Below, piece by piece: positions 1-8,067 of a stretch of 35,628 bases of DNA (position 1 is the stretch's first letter; every line of letters starts with the position of its first letter). The stretch comes from Alistipes sp. (GTDB taxonomy: Bacteria > Bacteroidota > Bacteroidia > Bacteroidales > Rikenellaceae). Position numbers and translations under genes: made by a program. The DNA lies in the NCBI GenBank assembly GCA_017630735.1, contig JAGBUS010000083.1:1-35628 (forward strand), in the 5' to 3' direction. The notes under the pieces were generated by a model. The model was given only the letters and a program-made list of their open reading frames with translations, did not search any database and was not told the DNA's origin.

Positions 1-1
1 C

Positions 2-508
2 ACTATGCTTGGTATTGTCTTGATTGTGTTGCTCAAAGGAGGTTCAACGATTTTCGGCATTCAGAAGTTTATCGGCAAGTATGGCGAGTTAATTCTTCCA
101 CCAGCGTTGTTGCTCATCGGTTTCTATATGCTCTTCGGGAGCAAACTGCGACTGCCCTCGTTCGGTTTTAATGGCAATGGAGAAGGTTTGGCTCAAAGAG
201 GTGGTTGGGGCGTATTTCTATTGGGAGTATTGTTTGCCTTGGCATTTTGTCCGTCGAGCGGAGTATTCTACTTTGGTATGCTTATCCCAATGTCGGCAAC
301 CTCATCGGTAGGATACCTACTACCTATTCTATTTGCGATTGGCACATCATTACCCGTGATTATCGTTGCGTGGGTGTTGGCTTTCAGTGCGGAGCAGATA
401 GGCAAGGTGTATGGACGGATGCAGTCAATACAACGATGGTTGAATATCGTTGTAGGTGTATTGTTTCTCATCATAGGAGTTTATTATTGTATAACAATCT
501 ATTTTTAA
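2..508 (+). CDS. ArsG-type CcdA-like permease (5' truncated)
   Basis: Integral membrane protein resembling the CcdA/DsbD transmembrane family, subgroup called ArsG (proposed efflux of aromatic organoarsenicals). The frame is open to the left edge and the first visible Met (base 5) lies inside a membrane segment, so the true start is outside the window and perhaps 60-70 residues are missing. Visible are about five hydrophobic segments and the second conserved Cys-Pro motif (ALAFCPSSGVFYFG), typical of CcdA-like two-electron carriers. It ends 5 nt before a small CxxC thioredoxin, then an ArsP-like permease, the usual company of this family in Bacteroidales. The family call is from memory of homologues; arsenic as substrate is inferred from context. 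A generic thiol-redox transporter is the alternative. Confidence 0.8.
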   Translation, partial: TMLGIVLIVLLKGGSTIFGIQKFIGKYGELILPPALLLIGFYMLFGSKLRLPSFGFNGNGEGLAQRGGWGVFLLGVLFALAFCPSSGVFYFGMLIPMSATSSVGYLLPILFAIGTSLPVIIVAWVLAFSAEQIGKVYGRMQSIQRWLNIVVGVLFLIIGVYYCITIYF

Positions 509-513
509 GAAGT

Positions 514-747
514 ATGGAGGTAAAGGTTTTAGGCACAGGCTGTTCAAAGTGTAAGACACTCTACAATGTAGTTGAGAAGATTGTCCGAGAGAATAATCTC
601 GAAGTAACGCTCACGAAGGTTGAGGACATAGTGCAGATTATGGCATTCAATGTAATGTCGCTACCCGCCATTGTGATTGATGGGGAGGTAAAGGTTAAGG
701 GCAGAGTGCCATCGGAGTCTGAAATTAGAGATATGCTTGGGTTATGA
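514..747 (+). CDS. small thioredoxin-like redox protein (CxxC)
   Basis: 77-residue cytosolic thioredoxin-fold protein of the 'redox-active disulfide protein 2' type. The active site is Cys-Ser-Lys-Cys at residues 10-13 after a short first beta strand, and a cis-Pro loop (MSLPAIVIDG) lies near residue 55. The start at 514 gives the usual family length. It begins 5 nt after the ArsG-like gene stops and its stop overlaps the ATG of the next permease (ATGA at 744-747), so the three genes are probably translationally coupled. Known members sit beside ArsG/ArsP permeases and are thought to shuttle electrons for the membrane partner or handle thiol-bound arsenic; that role is inference here. Confidence 0.87.
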   Translation: MEVKVLGTGCSKCKTLYNVVEKIVRENNLEVTLTKVEDIVQIMAFNVMSLPAIVIDGEVKVKGRVPSESEIRDMLGL

Positions 748-1712
748 TACAGCAGTTTGCAAATTGGTTGGTCTATGGCATCTTTGGTTTAGATGCTACC
801 ACTCCGCTTGGCATAGCGGTTAATTTCTTCTTCTACGACACTATTAAGATAGTGCTGTTGCTCTTTGTTATCAGTTTCGTAATGGGTATTATCAACGCCT
901 ATTTTCCCATTGAGCGACTACGCCAATTCCTCACAAGTCGCAAACTCTATGGCTTGGACTACTTCTTGGCGGCTCTCTTTGGGGGTATTACACCGTTCTG
1001 CTCTTGCTCATCGGTGCCGTTGTTCATCGGCTTTGTTAAGGGTGGCATTCCGTTGGGTGTTACGCTCACATTCTTGATTGCTTCGCCATTGGTCAGCGAA
1101 GTGGCTATTGCTATGTTCCTCGGCTCGTTTGGTGTAAGGGCAACGCTTATCTATGTGGTTAGTGGCACGGTGCTTTCAATGATTGCGGGTTATGTGTTGG
1201 GCAAGATGAAACTCGAAGCATATTTAAGCGATTGGGTGAAGACGGCTCAACAGCAATCTAACGCACAGAGCGAGCAATGGGAGGCGGAGCATACATCGTT
1301 CATCAAACGCATACCAACTATCGCTCGTGAGTCGTGGGGCATTGTGCGAGGCGTGTTGCTTTACATTATCATCGGCATCGGTATCGGAGCGGCTATGCAC
1401 GGCTATATCCCCGAAGGTTTCTTTGAGAGTATGCTCAACGCAAAACATTGGTGGGGAGTGCCATTGGCTGTAATTCTTGCCGTGCCTATGTATGCTAATC
1501 CTGCAAGCGTCGTTCCTATTGTCGAGGTCTTCGTTGCCAAGGGTATTCCGCTTGGCACTGCCATCGCCTTTATGATGGCGGTCATTGGTCTTTCTATTCC
1601 CGAGGCTACGATGTTGAAGAAGGTAATGACTTGGCGGTTGATAGGTATCTTCTTCGGCGTGGTTACGCTACTCATTATAATTTCGGGATACTTGTTCAAC
1701 TTGGTGCTGTAA
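744..1712 (+). CDS. ArsP/YraQ-family permease
   Basis: 322-residue inner-membrane permease of the DUF318/YraQ family, to which the methylarsenite/roxarsone(III) exporter ArsP belongs. About eight hydrophobic segments are visible. The hallmark is the cysteine cluster TPFCSCSSVPLFIGF near residues 88-102, followed by GGIPLGVTLTFLIASPLVSEVA, and a second similar repeat (NPASVVPIVEVFVAKGIPLGTAIAFMMAV) in the C-terminal half with a hydrophilic loop between. Full family length. The start overlaps the thioredoxin stop. Trivalent organoarsenicals are the likely substrate given the ArsG-like neighbour, but other YraQ proteins have no known substrate. No convincing terminator follows directly. Confidence 0.87.
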   Translation: MIQQFANWLVYGIFGLDATTPLGIAVNFFFYDTIKIVLLLFVISFVMGIINAYFPIERLRQFLTSRKLYGLDYFLAALFGGITPFCSCSSVPLFIGFVKGGIPLGVTLTFLIASPLVSEVAIAMFLGSFGVRATLIYVVSGTVLSMIAGYVLGKMKLEAYLSDWVKTAQQQSNAQSEQWEAEHTSFIKRIPTIARESWGIVRGVLLYIIIGIGIGAAMHGYIPEGFFESMLNAKHWWGVPLAVILAVPMYANPASVVPIVEVFVAKGIPLGTAIAFMMAVIGLSIPEATMLKKVMTWRLIGIFFGVVTLLIIISGYLFNLVL

Positions 1713-1913
1713 GGACATTGCATTATCGTCAAACAACCTTTTGAGTTATATGGCAATAGTAGCATACTCTAAATAAAAATTATTTTGTTCTCTTTTATGA
1801 CATCATCAAAAATGAGAAATTGAGAAGAAGCGTTCAAGTGAGAAAGCGTGCAAAAACTAAATAATAATTATTTTATTGGTTATCAATCGGTTAGGCGGGT
1901 GTTGGTATGCTGG

Positions 1914-1959
1914 TTTTTGGTGCATTTTTGCCCTTAAAAAGTTGCACCAAAAATGCACC
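1914..1959. repeat. inverted GGTGCA/TGCACC repeat cluster
   Basis: A perfect 11-bp inverted repeat, TTTTTGGTGCA at 1914-1924 and TGCACCAAAAA at 1943-1953, separated by 18 bases; a third TGCACC follows at 1954-1959. On the minus strand the right part reads GGTGCATTTTTGGTGCA, that is, two direct GGTGCA units 11 bases apart. Such phased repeats are compatible with arm-type binding sites of a tyrosine recombinase or with an operator; which one cannot be told from sequence alone. Confidence 0.55.
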
Positions 1960-1985
1960 GACCCCATTTCTAATCAACATCACAT

Positions 1986-2012
1986 GGCACAATTTTGGCA
2001 TTGTGCCTTTTT
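1986..2012 (+). terminator. intrinsic terminator-like hairpin
   Basis: GGCACAA (1986-1992) pairs perfectly with TTGTGCC (2001-2007) across an 8-base loop and is followed by five T. It points rightward but lies about 270 bases after the ArsP-like stop, so it would end a long 3' tail of the ars transcript or shield the next operon. Confidence 0.5.
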
Positions 2013-2151
2013 CATAGTTGCAGAATAATATATTCATTGTATTAATACCAAAGTGACAAAGCTAAGTATCCAACAAGGCTAAGTATTAAACAGATATTTA
2101 GTATCGAATATTGAGGATAGTCGCACAATGAAAGCTCAAAAACAATAAGTT

Positions 2152-2182
2152 TTTGTTTTAGATATTATTTTTCGTATCTTTG
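2152..2182 (+). promoter_or_regulatory. promoter of the polysaccharide operon
   Basis: Matches the Bacteroidetes sigma-factor consensus: -33 TTTG at 2152-2155, a 19-base spacer, then -7 box TATCTTTG (TAnnTTTG) at 2175-2182. Transcription would start near 2189, giving a leader of about 50 nt to the dehydrogenase ATG at 2240. It is one of the two best promoter matches in the window. Confidence 0.7.
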
Positions 2183-2199
2183 TAGTGTTATTATAGTAA

Positions 2200-2216
2200 G
2201 ATAACCAAAGGTTATC
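2200..2216 (+). promoter_or_regulatory. 7-bp palindrome in the operon leader
   Basis: GATAACC (2200-2206), spacer AAA, GGTTATC (2210-2216): a perfect inverted repeat about 10-25 bases after the predicted transcription start and about 24 bases before the first ATG. It could be a small mRNA hairpin or a dimeric regulator operator. There is no further evidence for either. Confidence 0.4.
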
Positions 2217-2239
2217 ACTGGAAATAGAGAGAATAAACA

Positions 2240-3541
2240 ATGAAGATTGCTGTTGCAGGTACGGGATATGTAGGTTTGTCGGTGGCAACACTATTGGCAC
2301 AATACCACGAAGTTATAGCCGTGGATATTGTAGCCGAGAAGATCGAGAAGATAAACAGAAGGATATCGCCTATTCAAGATGAGTACATAGAGCGTTACTT
2401 TGCCGAGAAGAGCCTTAATCTACGTGCAACACTTGATGCACATGAGGCATATCGCAATGCCGAATTTGTAGTTATCGCTACTCCAACCAACTATGACCCT
2501 CAGCGCAACTTTTTCGACACGCATCATATTGAGGATGTCATCGACATCGTATTAGAGGTGAATCCTGAGGCTACAATAGTCATCAAGAGTACTGTGCCTG
2601 TAGGCTATTGCCAAGCACTATATGCAAAGTACGCAGAGCGTGGCATAAATAAGCTTAATCTTCTCTTTGCCCCAGAGTTCCTGAGGGAATCTATGGCTCT
2701 GTACGACAATTTGTATCCTTCGCGTATCATCGTGGGATATCCAAAACCTATTGAGGGCGAGGAGTATGCCGAGGAGAATAGAGCCATCGCAGCAATTGCC
2801 GATGTAGGGAAATTGGAGCATGCAGCGCAATGCTTTGCCGAGTTGTTACGGGAGGGAGCATTGAAAGAGGATATCCCCGTGTTGCTTATGGGAATAAAGG
2901 AGGCGGAAGCAGTAAAGCTCTTTGCCAACACCTATCTCGCACTTCGAGTAAGCTACTTCAACGAATTGGACACTTATGCTGAAATGAAAGGTCTCGACTC
3001 ACGCGCAATCATCGAGGGTGTGGGTCTCGATCCTCGCATAGGTACTCACTACAATAATCCATCGTTTGGCTATGGTGGCTACTGCCTACCTAAGGACACA
3101 AAGCAGCTCTTAGCAAACTACACCGATGTGCCACAGAATATGATGACCGCCATCGTGGAGAGTAACCGCACACGCAAGGATTATATTGCTGATCAGGTGC
3201 TTCATAAGGCAGGCTACTATGTAGGTTCGAGTGTGTGGGACTCGGCAAAGGAGCGTGAGGTTACGGTAGGTGTATACCGCCTAACGATGAAGAGCCACTC
3301 GGATAATTTCCGCCACTCATCGATACAGGGAGTTATGAAACGTATAAAGGCAAAAGGTGCACGTGTTGTCATATATGAACCAACGTTGGAGGATGGCGCG
3401 TTGTTCTTCGGCTCGGAGGTTATCGGCGATCTTGAGCGTTTCAAACGCACCAGCGATGTTATCATCACCAATCGCTACCATAGCGATTTGGATGATGTTA
3501 GCGATAAGGTCTATACGCGCGACCTGTTTATGAGAGATTAA
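2240..3541 (+). CDS. ugd: UDP-glucose/GDP-mannose dehydrogenase family protein, probable UDP-glucose 6-dehydrogenase
   Basis: Cytosolic NAD-dependent dehydrogenase oxidising a nucleotide sugar twice to its uronic acid (typically UDP-glucose to UDP-glucuronate) as a precursor for surface glycans. The N-terminal Rossmann motif GTGYVGLS is at residues 7-14; KSTVPVG and FAPEFLRE follow near residues 115-150; the central helix [20 protein letters not shown] lies near 225-245; the catalytic Cys282 sits in [11 protein letters not shown]. Length 433 fits the family. It is the first gene behind the 2152-2182 promoter. Glucose, mannose or N-acetylhexosamine forms are hard to separate by sequence, so the UDP-glucose assignment is probable rather than certain. 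Its base composition is more balanced than that of the following flippase. Confidence 0.9.
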   Translation: MKIAVAGTGYVGLSVATLLAQYHEVIAVDIVAEKIEKINRRISPIQDEYIERYFAEKSLNLRATLDAHEAYRNAEFVVIATPTNYDPQRNFFDTHHIEDVIDIVLEVNPEATIVIKSTVPVGYCQALYAKYAERGINKLNLLFAPEFLRESMALYDNLYPSRIIVGYPKPIEGEEYAEENRAIAAIADVGKLEHAAQCFAELLREGALKEDIPVLLMGIKEAEAVKLFANTYLALRVSYFNELDTYAEMKGLDSRAIIEGVGLDPRIGTHYNNPSFGYGGYCLPKDTKQLLANYTDVPQNMMTAIVESNRTRKDYIADQVLHKAGYYVGSSVWDSAKEREVTVGVYRLTMKSHSDNFRHSSIQGVMKRIKAKGARVVIYEPTLEDGALFFGSEVIGDLERFKRTSDVIITNRYHSDLDDVSDKVYTRDLFMRD

Positions 3542-3578
3542 TTGGTGTATTTAAAATTATTGTCAAGGATAACAAATA

Positions 3579-5015
3579 ATGGGAAATATATCACTGAAGC
3601 ATAGAACGCTAAAAAGTATGATATGGAACGCCGTACAGAGATTCGGCTCAATTGGCATATATTTTTTAGCCAATATCATATTAGTGCGTCTTATTGATCC
3701 AGAGGTTTTTGGGTCTATTGGTATATTGCTAATATTTGTTTCTATATCCACATCGATAGTTGATGGAGGTTTTTCGTCTGCGTTAATACAGCAAAAAAAT
3801 ATCAAGCAAGTAGATTATTCTACAGTGTTCTATTGGAGTATAGTAGCATCATTGGTAATGATGTGTATCATATGGTTGGTGTCTCCTATAGTTGCAGAAT
3901 ATTATAATACCCCCATATTAAACAAAGTCTTGCGTGTGCAAAGTGTATTATTTTTGTTTCACGCACTTGGCGTTGTGCAAAATGCAAAACTTACGAAAGA
4001 GTTATCGTTTAGAACTTTGGCGACGAGAAATATTATCGCATCTGCATCGGGTGCTGTAATTGCCGTTGTTATGGCATATAATGGATACGGCATATGGAGT
4101 ATTGTTGCCCAGGAATTGGTGATGGCGATAGTCGGAACAACTCTTTTATGGATCTCTTGTAAATGGATTCCTACACTGGAGTTTAGCAGAAGTTCATTTT
4201 TGCGTATGTTTAAATTTGGTTCTTATGTGTTTCTGTCAACCATTATAGATACGCTATATCGTAATGTGCAATCATTAATTATCGGTAGAAGGTTTTCTAT
4301 GATGGAACTTGGATATTATACTCAAGCACGCAAATTGGAAAATGTGCCTATTGATTCGGCTTCGTCTGTAGTTGCTTCAGTGTTATTCCCTGCGCTATCA
4401 TCCATTAATAATGATTACGATCGTCTCAAAATGGTTGTTAGGAAAAGTATATCGGTTGTTACCTTTGCGTCGTTTCCTGCTATGCTTTTGTTGGCAATTG
4501 TTGGTGAGCAAATTATATTGTTTTTGTACGGAGCGGAGTGGAGTGCGTCGATACCAATGTATCAAATATTGTGTCTCGGCAGTATGTTCTATATGCTAAA
4601 TGTTTGTAATGCAACAATATTTAAGATAATAGGAGAGGGACGTGTCTATTTTATATTGCAAACGGTCAAAAGAGTGGTTTGTCTTGTGTTGTTGCTCTTG
4701 TCTGTGAAATACGGTTTATTTGTCTTATTATGGACTACATCATTAACTCAGATTGTAATGTATGCTATAAATATGGTGTATACCCATCGAGTGTTTAAAT
4801 ATACATACCGAGAGCAGTTAAAAGATATTGTGCCAAATTTGATTATAACGCTATGTTGCGGTATATTGACAATTATAGTTATGTGTAATTTTGAATTTGA
4901 TAGCAATATATTATCTATTATAATCAACGCTACGGTATATTCCATTTTTTATTACGTTTTGTCAAGGTTGTTTAAAACACAATCATTGCAATATGTAGCC
5001 TCTATGCTGAAATAA
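3579..5015 (+). CDS. Wzx-like oligosaccharide flippase (PST family)
   Basis: 478-residue polytopic membrane protein with 12-14 hydrophobic segments. The N-terminus (LKSMIWNAVQRFGSIGIYFLANIILVRLIDPEVFG) is typical of polysaccharide-transport MATE/MVF-type flippases, and the central GYYTQARKLENVPIDSASSVVASVLFPALS block is also characteristic. It should move the lipid-linked repeat unit across the inner membrane. It starts 37 nt after ugd and is followed 13 nt later by the first ATP-grasp gene. The gene is strikingly AT-rich (ATA, TTA and AAT codons abundant) compared with ugd, suggesting a separate origin. Confidence in the class is high; the cargo is unknown. Confidence 0.9.
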   Translation: MGNISLKHRTLKSMIWNAVQRFGSIGIYFLANIILVRLIDPEVFGSIGILLIFVSISTSIVDGGFSSALIQQKNIKQVDYSTVFYWSIVASLVMMCIIWLVSPIVAEYYNTPILNKVLRVQSVLFLFHALGVVQNAKLTKELSFRTLATRNIIASASGAVIAVVMAYNGYGIWSIVAQELVMAIVGTTLLWISCKWIPTLEFSRSSFLRMFKFGSYVFLSTIIDTLYRNVQSLIIGRRFSMMELGYYTQARKLENVPIDSASSVVASVLFPALSSINNDYDRLKMVVRKSISVVTFASFPAMLLLAIVGEQIILFLYGAEWSASIPMYQILCLGSMFYMLNVCNATIFKIIGEGRVYFILQTVKRVVCLVLLLLSVKYGLFVLLWTTSLTQIVMYAINMVYTHRVFKYTYREQLKDIVPNLIITLCCGILTIIVMCNFEFDSNILSIIINATVYSIFYYVLSRLFKTQSLQYVASMLK

Positions 5016-5028
5016 ATTTTATTAGAGT

Positions 5029-6108
5029 ATGAAAGAACTTATAAAGAAACTAGTATTTGCGATTTTATTTAGGATGACTATTGTAAGACATAGATTAAAC
5101 TACGCCAAGAAAGACCTAAATGATAAATCTGCTAATATTGCTTTTAAAAAGTGTTCTAATGAACAATATCACAGGATTAAACAGTTTTGGGGGAGGTATA
5201 ATATATCTCCAAATCTCAAGTGGTTTGATTTCTTTAATACGATTTCTTTAGATGCGCATAAGATTGAGTATTATATACCACACGATATATTCTATTCTAA
5301 AATAGATATCGCTCTTTCAGATTCAAATGCGGCGAGATATATAGATGATAAAAATCTATATGATTTGGTGTTTTATGATATAGATCAGCCGAAAACAATC
5401 TGTAGGATTGAAGATGGCGTTCTATTAAATGAAAATTATAAATTTATAACAGTAGACGAGGCTGTTAAGTTTTGTCAGGAATCTGAGACTGTAATTATCA
5501 AACCTTCGGTTAATTCAGAGGGCGGTTCAGGAATCAGATTTTGGAGTAAAAAGGAGGATGGGGAGGATGTATTAATGTCGATATTAAGAGAGAAAGGGCA
5601 CTATATCATATCGAGTGTTGTTTCGCAGAGTAAAACATTGAAGCAAATCCACGAAGCCTCACTAAATACAATTCGTATAATTACACTTGTGCACAATAAT
5701 GCTGTGCATATATTGTCGCATACGTTGCGTATGGGTGTAAATGGTGCTAAGGTTGATAACGCCGCTTCAGGAGGTATCTTTTGTGGAATAGAGTCATCTG
5801 GTAAACTCAAGGATGTCGCTTATGATTCTTTGGGAAATGTGTATAATGAGCATCCTCAGAGTGGTAGATTTGATAATATAACAATTCCTAATTTCGAGAA
5901 GTGTAAGGATTTGGTTAAGGGGTGTGCTCCAAGACTATCGCGTATATCAAGGTTGTGCAGTTGGGATATATGTCTTAATGAGAATGATCAACCTATGTTG
6001 ATTGAGGTTAATATGTCTTTCGGAGATGTTCAATTACATCAAATTCCTAATGGACCGATATTTGGCGAAATGACACCTGAGATACTTGACACTATATTTA
6101 AAAAATAA
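5029..6108 (+). CDS. sugar-transfer-associated ATP-grasp protein 1
   Basis: 359 residues, resembling the 'sugar-transfer associated ATP-grasp' family (ATPgrasp_ST). Visible landmarks: the nucleotide-binding strand and glycine loop TVIIKPSVNSEGGSGIRFW near residues 155-175, SLNTIRIITL near 215, DNAASGGIFCGI near 243-254, and the metal-binding C-terminal segment PMLIEVNMSFGD near 325. ATP-grasp enzymes ligate a carboxylate to an amine or thiol through an acyl-phosphate; for this subfamily the substrate is not established. It is found in capsule and O-antigen loci, where decoration of the glycan with amino-acid-like groups is a reasonable guess. AT-rich; followed after 4 nt by a second, divergent member. 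Confidence 0.82.
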   Translation: MKELIKKLVFAILFRMTIVRHRLNYAKKDLNDKSANIAFKKCSNEQYHRIKQFWGRYNISPNLKWFDFFNTISLDAHKIEYYIPHDIFYSKIDIALSDSNAARYIDDKNLYDLVFYDIDQPKTICRIEDGVLLNENYKFITVDEAVKFCQESETVIIKPSVNSEGGSGIRFWSKKEDGEDVLMSILREKGHYIISSVVSQSKTLKQIHEASLNTIRIITLVHNNAVHILSHTLRMGVNGAKVDNAASGGIFCGIESSGKLKDVAYDSLGNVYNEHPQSGRFDNITIPNFEKCKDLVKGCAPRLSRISRLCSWDICLNENDQPMLIEVNMSFGDVQLHQIPNGPIFGEMTPEILDTIFKK

Positions 6109-6112
6109 ATTT

Positions 6113-7231
6113 ATGCAACGTTTTCATATATTGTATTCATATATAAGGACTTGTTATTTTCTATTGATTAGAGTTAATAATATAGTCAAGTTAATATTTT
6201 CTCCCAAACTTGTTAATTCGGAGACCTATTATCCTGAATACAGCGATAAGAGGAAGACTCGTCTGCGTATATTTTATGACCAGTTCGTGAATATTATAAA
6301 ATACGCCCGACCTAATTACTTTTACTTTTTGTATGGTTTGGATATTCGTGATAGAAAAAATGAATATGTGGATTATACCGAGTTTATGACTTATCGTGAT
6401 AAATTAAACAATAGTCATCAATCTAAGTCTACTGTTGGCGTATTGAGAGATAAGCTGTTTTTTGGTTTAGTTGCGGAGTCATTAGGTATTTCGACACCAA
6501 ATAATATTGGCATAATTCATAATGGACAACTGTTTAAAATCAAAGAAAAAACAACGGAGACGTTAATAGATTTTTTTAATGGAGAATCCGCGTTGGATAT
6601 CTTTGTAAAAGATATAGATGGGGAGTGTGCAGATGGCGTTTTTCATATCGTATATAAAAATTGTAATTTGTCAGTTAATGGTGAAGATTGTGATATTGAA
6701 CATCTGCTCTCCAGACTTGCTGACAAGAGATATGTAGTACAGAATACAATTAAGCAACACCCGGATGTTAGTAAAATCTTTGGCAAGTCGTTAAATACAA
6801 TTCGAGTCGCTACGGTTAAGGATAATAAACGAGGTGAGATTGTGGTATTGCCCCCACTTCTTCGAATAGGTAGGGGTGATAGTAGTGTGGATAATTGGGC
6901 GGTAGGAGGTATCGCTGTGGGAATTGATACGGATCATCATACTCTTAAAAAATACGGCTTCTATAAGCCAGGTTTTGGAACAAAGGTCACAAGTCATCCG
7001 GATACGGGTGTTGAGTTTGATGGTTATAAGATTCCTTATATAAAAGAGTCAATTGCTCTTGTAAAGAACTTTCATAAATATTTTAAGGATGTTCATTCAA
7101 TTGGCTGGGATATCGCCATTACAGAGGATGGTCCAATGATAATAGAGGGTAATGATAATTGGGAGATAAGTCTTATTCAGGTGTGTTCACGAGGACTAAA
7201 GGATGAATTTAAGATCTATTTTAAAAGGTAA
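6113..7231 (+). CDS. sugar-transfer-associated ATP-grasp protein 2
   Basis: 372-residue second ATPgrasp_ST-like protein directly after the first. I chose ATG 6113, 4 nt after the previous stop; an in-frame TTG at 6086 would overlap that gene and adds nothing conserved. Landmarks: STVGVLRDKLFFGLVAESLGI (start of the ATP-grasp fold), ALDIFVKDIDGECADGVFHI (nucleotide-binding region), KSLNTIRVATV, DNWAVGGIAVGI and PMIIEGNDNWEIS (metal-binding Glu and Asn). The shared SLNTIR and NxAxGGI signatures make it a paralogue of the upstream protein, but the sequences are well diverged, so this is not a recent duplication. Two different ligases could add two residues in sequence; this is inference. AT-rich like its neighbour. 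Confidence 0.82.
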   Translation: MQRFHILYSYIRTCYFLLIRVNNIVKLIFSPKLVNSETYYPEYSDKRKTRLRIFYDQFVNIIKYARPNYFYFLYGLDIRDRKNEYVDYTEFMTYRDKLNNSHQSKSTVGVLRDKLFFGLVAESLGISTPNNIGIIHNGQLFKIKEKTTETLIDFFNGESALDIFVKDIDGECADGVFHIVYKNCNLSVNGEDCDIEHLLSRLADKRYVVQNTIKQHPDVSKIFGKSLNTIRVATVKDNKRGEIVVLPPLLRIGRGDSSVDNWAVGGIAVGIDTDHHTLKKYGFYKPGFGTKVTSHPDTGVEFDGYKIPYIKESIALVKNFHKYFKDVHSIGWDIAITEDGPMIIEGNDNWEISLIQVCSRGLKDEFKIYFKR

Positions 7232-7242
7232 AAGTGTGGCAT

Positions 7243-8037
7243 ATGATAAATTCTTCGCTTCAACAACAATTGCGTGAACGTTTCAATCCTGAGGGATCTA
7301 TGCTCCGCCGTCAGCAACTGCGCATGCTCGATATATTACTATATGTGGATAAGGTGTGCAAGGAGCATAATATCCGCTATTGGCTTAGTTCGGGCACGCT
7401 ACTTGGTGCGGTGCGCCACGGTGGTTTCATCCCCTGGGATGACGACCTCGACATCGAGATGCTCCGCGAGGACTACGAGAAGTTCCTTAAGGTTTTTCCT
7501 GAGAATAAAGATTTCGCACTGCAGACACGTCACAACGATAAATATTACCTCCTACCCTTTGCAAAGATTCGAGATACACACTCGGAACTTAGCGAGTATG
7601 GAAATAATAGTAATTACAAGTTTAGAGGCATATTCATTGATGTATTCTGCTTAGAGTCCTCGCCACGCTTTGCCTATGTGGGATTTGGCGTGATACTGCA
7701 CGGAATCCTGAAATTGCAAAAGCACGGTAATGGCAGACTCACTAAGGCGATGATTGCTACAACTAAGTGGCTATATTATGGGCTAATGGCGATTATGAAA
7801 CCTCTACTACAGCTATTCCCCATGAAAAACCTAAACCATCTTTATGGTTGTGGTCCTCGATGGAAAAGCCGAGATATAGACAATATTTTTCCCCTCTCAA
7901 CTAAAGATTTCGAGGGTTATGAATTTCCTGCGCCAAGAGATTCAGATGCCTATCTGCGTTGTATGTTTGGAGGGTATGACAAGTTGCCTAATTTAGAACG
8001 ATTGCGAGTACACGTTGCTAACTGCAAATTTTTATAG
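7243..8037 (+). CDS. LicD family phosphotransferase
   Basis: 264-residue LicD/fukutin-like nucleotidyltransferase-fold protein. The signature WLSSGTLLGAVRHGGFIPWD runs straight into DDLDIEM near residues 46-74, and contains the catalytic Asp-x-Asp. LicD proteins move a phospho-group such as phosphocholine or a polyol-phosphate from a CDP-activated donor onto a glycan. No choline uptake or activation genes (licA-C) are in view, so the transferred group is open. ATG 7243 is preferred over an in-frame GTG at 7234. It starts 11 nt after the second ATP-grasp gene. The first half has a more GC-balanced codon choice than the flanking AT-rich genes. Confidence 0.9.
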   Translation: MINSSLQQQLRERFNPEGSMLRRQQLRMLDILLYVDKVCKEHNIRYWLSSGTLLGAVRHGGFIPWDDDLDIEMLREDYEKFLKVFPENKDFALQTRHNDKYYLLPFAKIRDTHSELSEYGNNSNYKFRGIFIDVFCLESSPRFAYVGFGVILHGILKLQKHGNGRLTKAMIATTKWLYYGLMAIMKPLLQLFPMKNLNHLYGCGPRWKSRDIDNIFPLSTKDFEGYEFPAPRDSDAYLRCMFGGYDKLPNLERLRVHVANCKFL

Positions 8038-8067
8038 AATAAGCCCCATTTTTAGTTGATAAGAGTA

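Larger units (their letters stand above)
1713..2239. other. gene-free junction between ars operon and polysaccharide operon
   Basis: 527 bases with no credible reading frame. It holds the GGTGCA repeat cluster (1914-1959), a terminator-like hairpin (1986-2012), the promoter of the polysaccharide operon (2152-2182) and a small palindrome in its leader (2200-2216). The first 200 bases show nothing recognisable beyond AT-rich sequence. The change from resistance genes to a housekeeping-style polysaccharide operon makes this a candidate boundary of an acquired segment, but no integrase, tRNA or clear att duplication is visible within the window. Confidence 0.6.

Noticed and set aside
205..747. 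180-codon frame covering the thioredoxin
   Set aside because: Its first 100 residues are an out-of-frame reading of the ArsG-like gene; the conserved part starts at the Met encoded at 514.
5029..7231. The two ATP-grasp genes as one gene split by frameshift
   Set aside because: Both carry a full set of their own ATP-grasp landmarks and separate starts; they are paralogues rather than halves.
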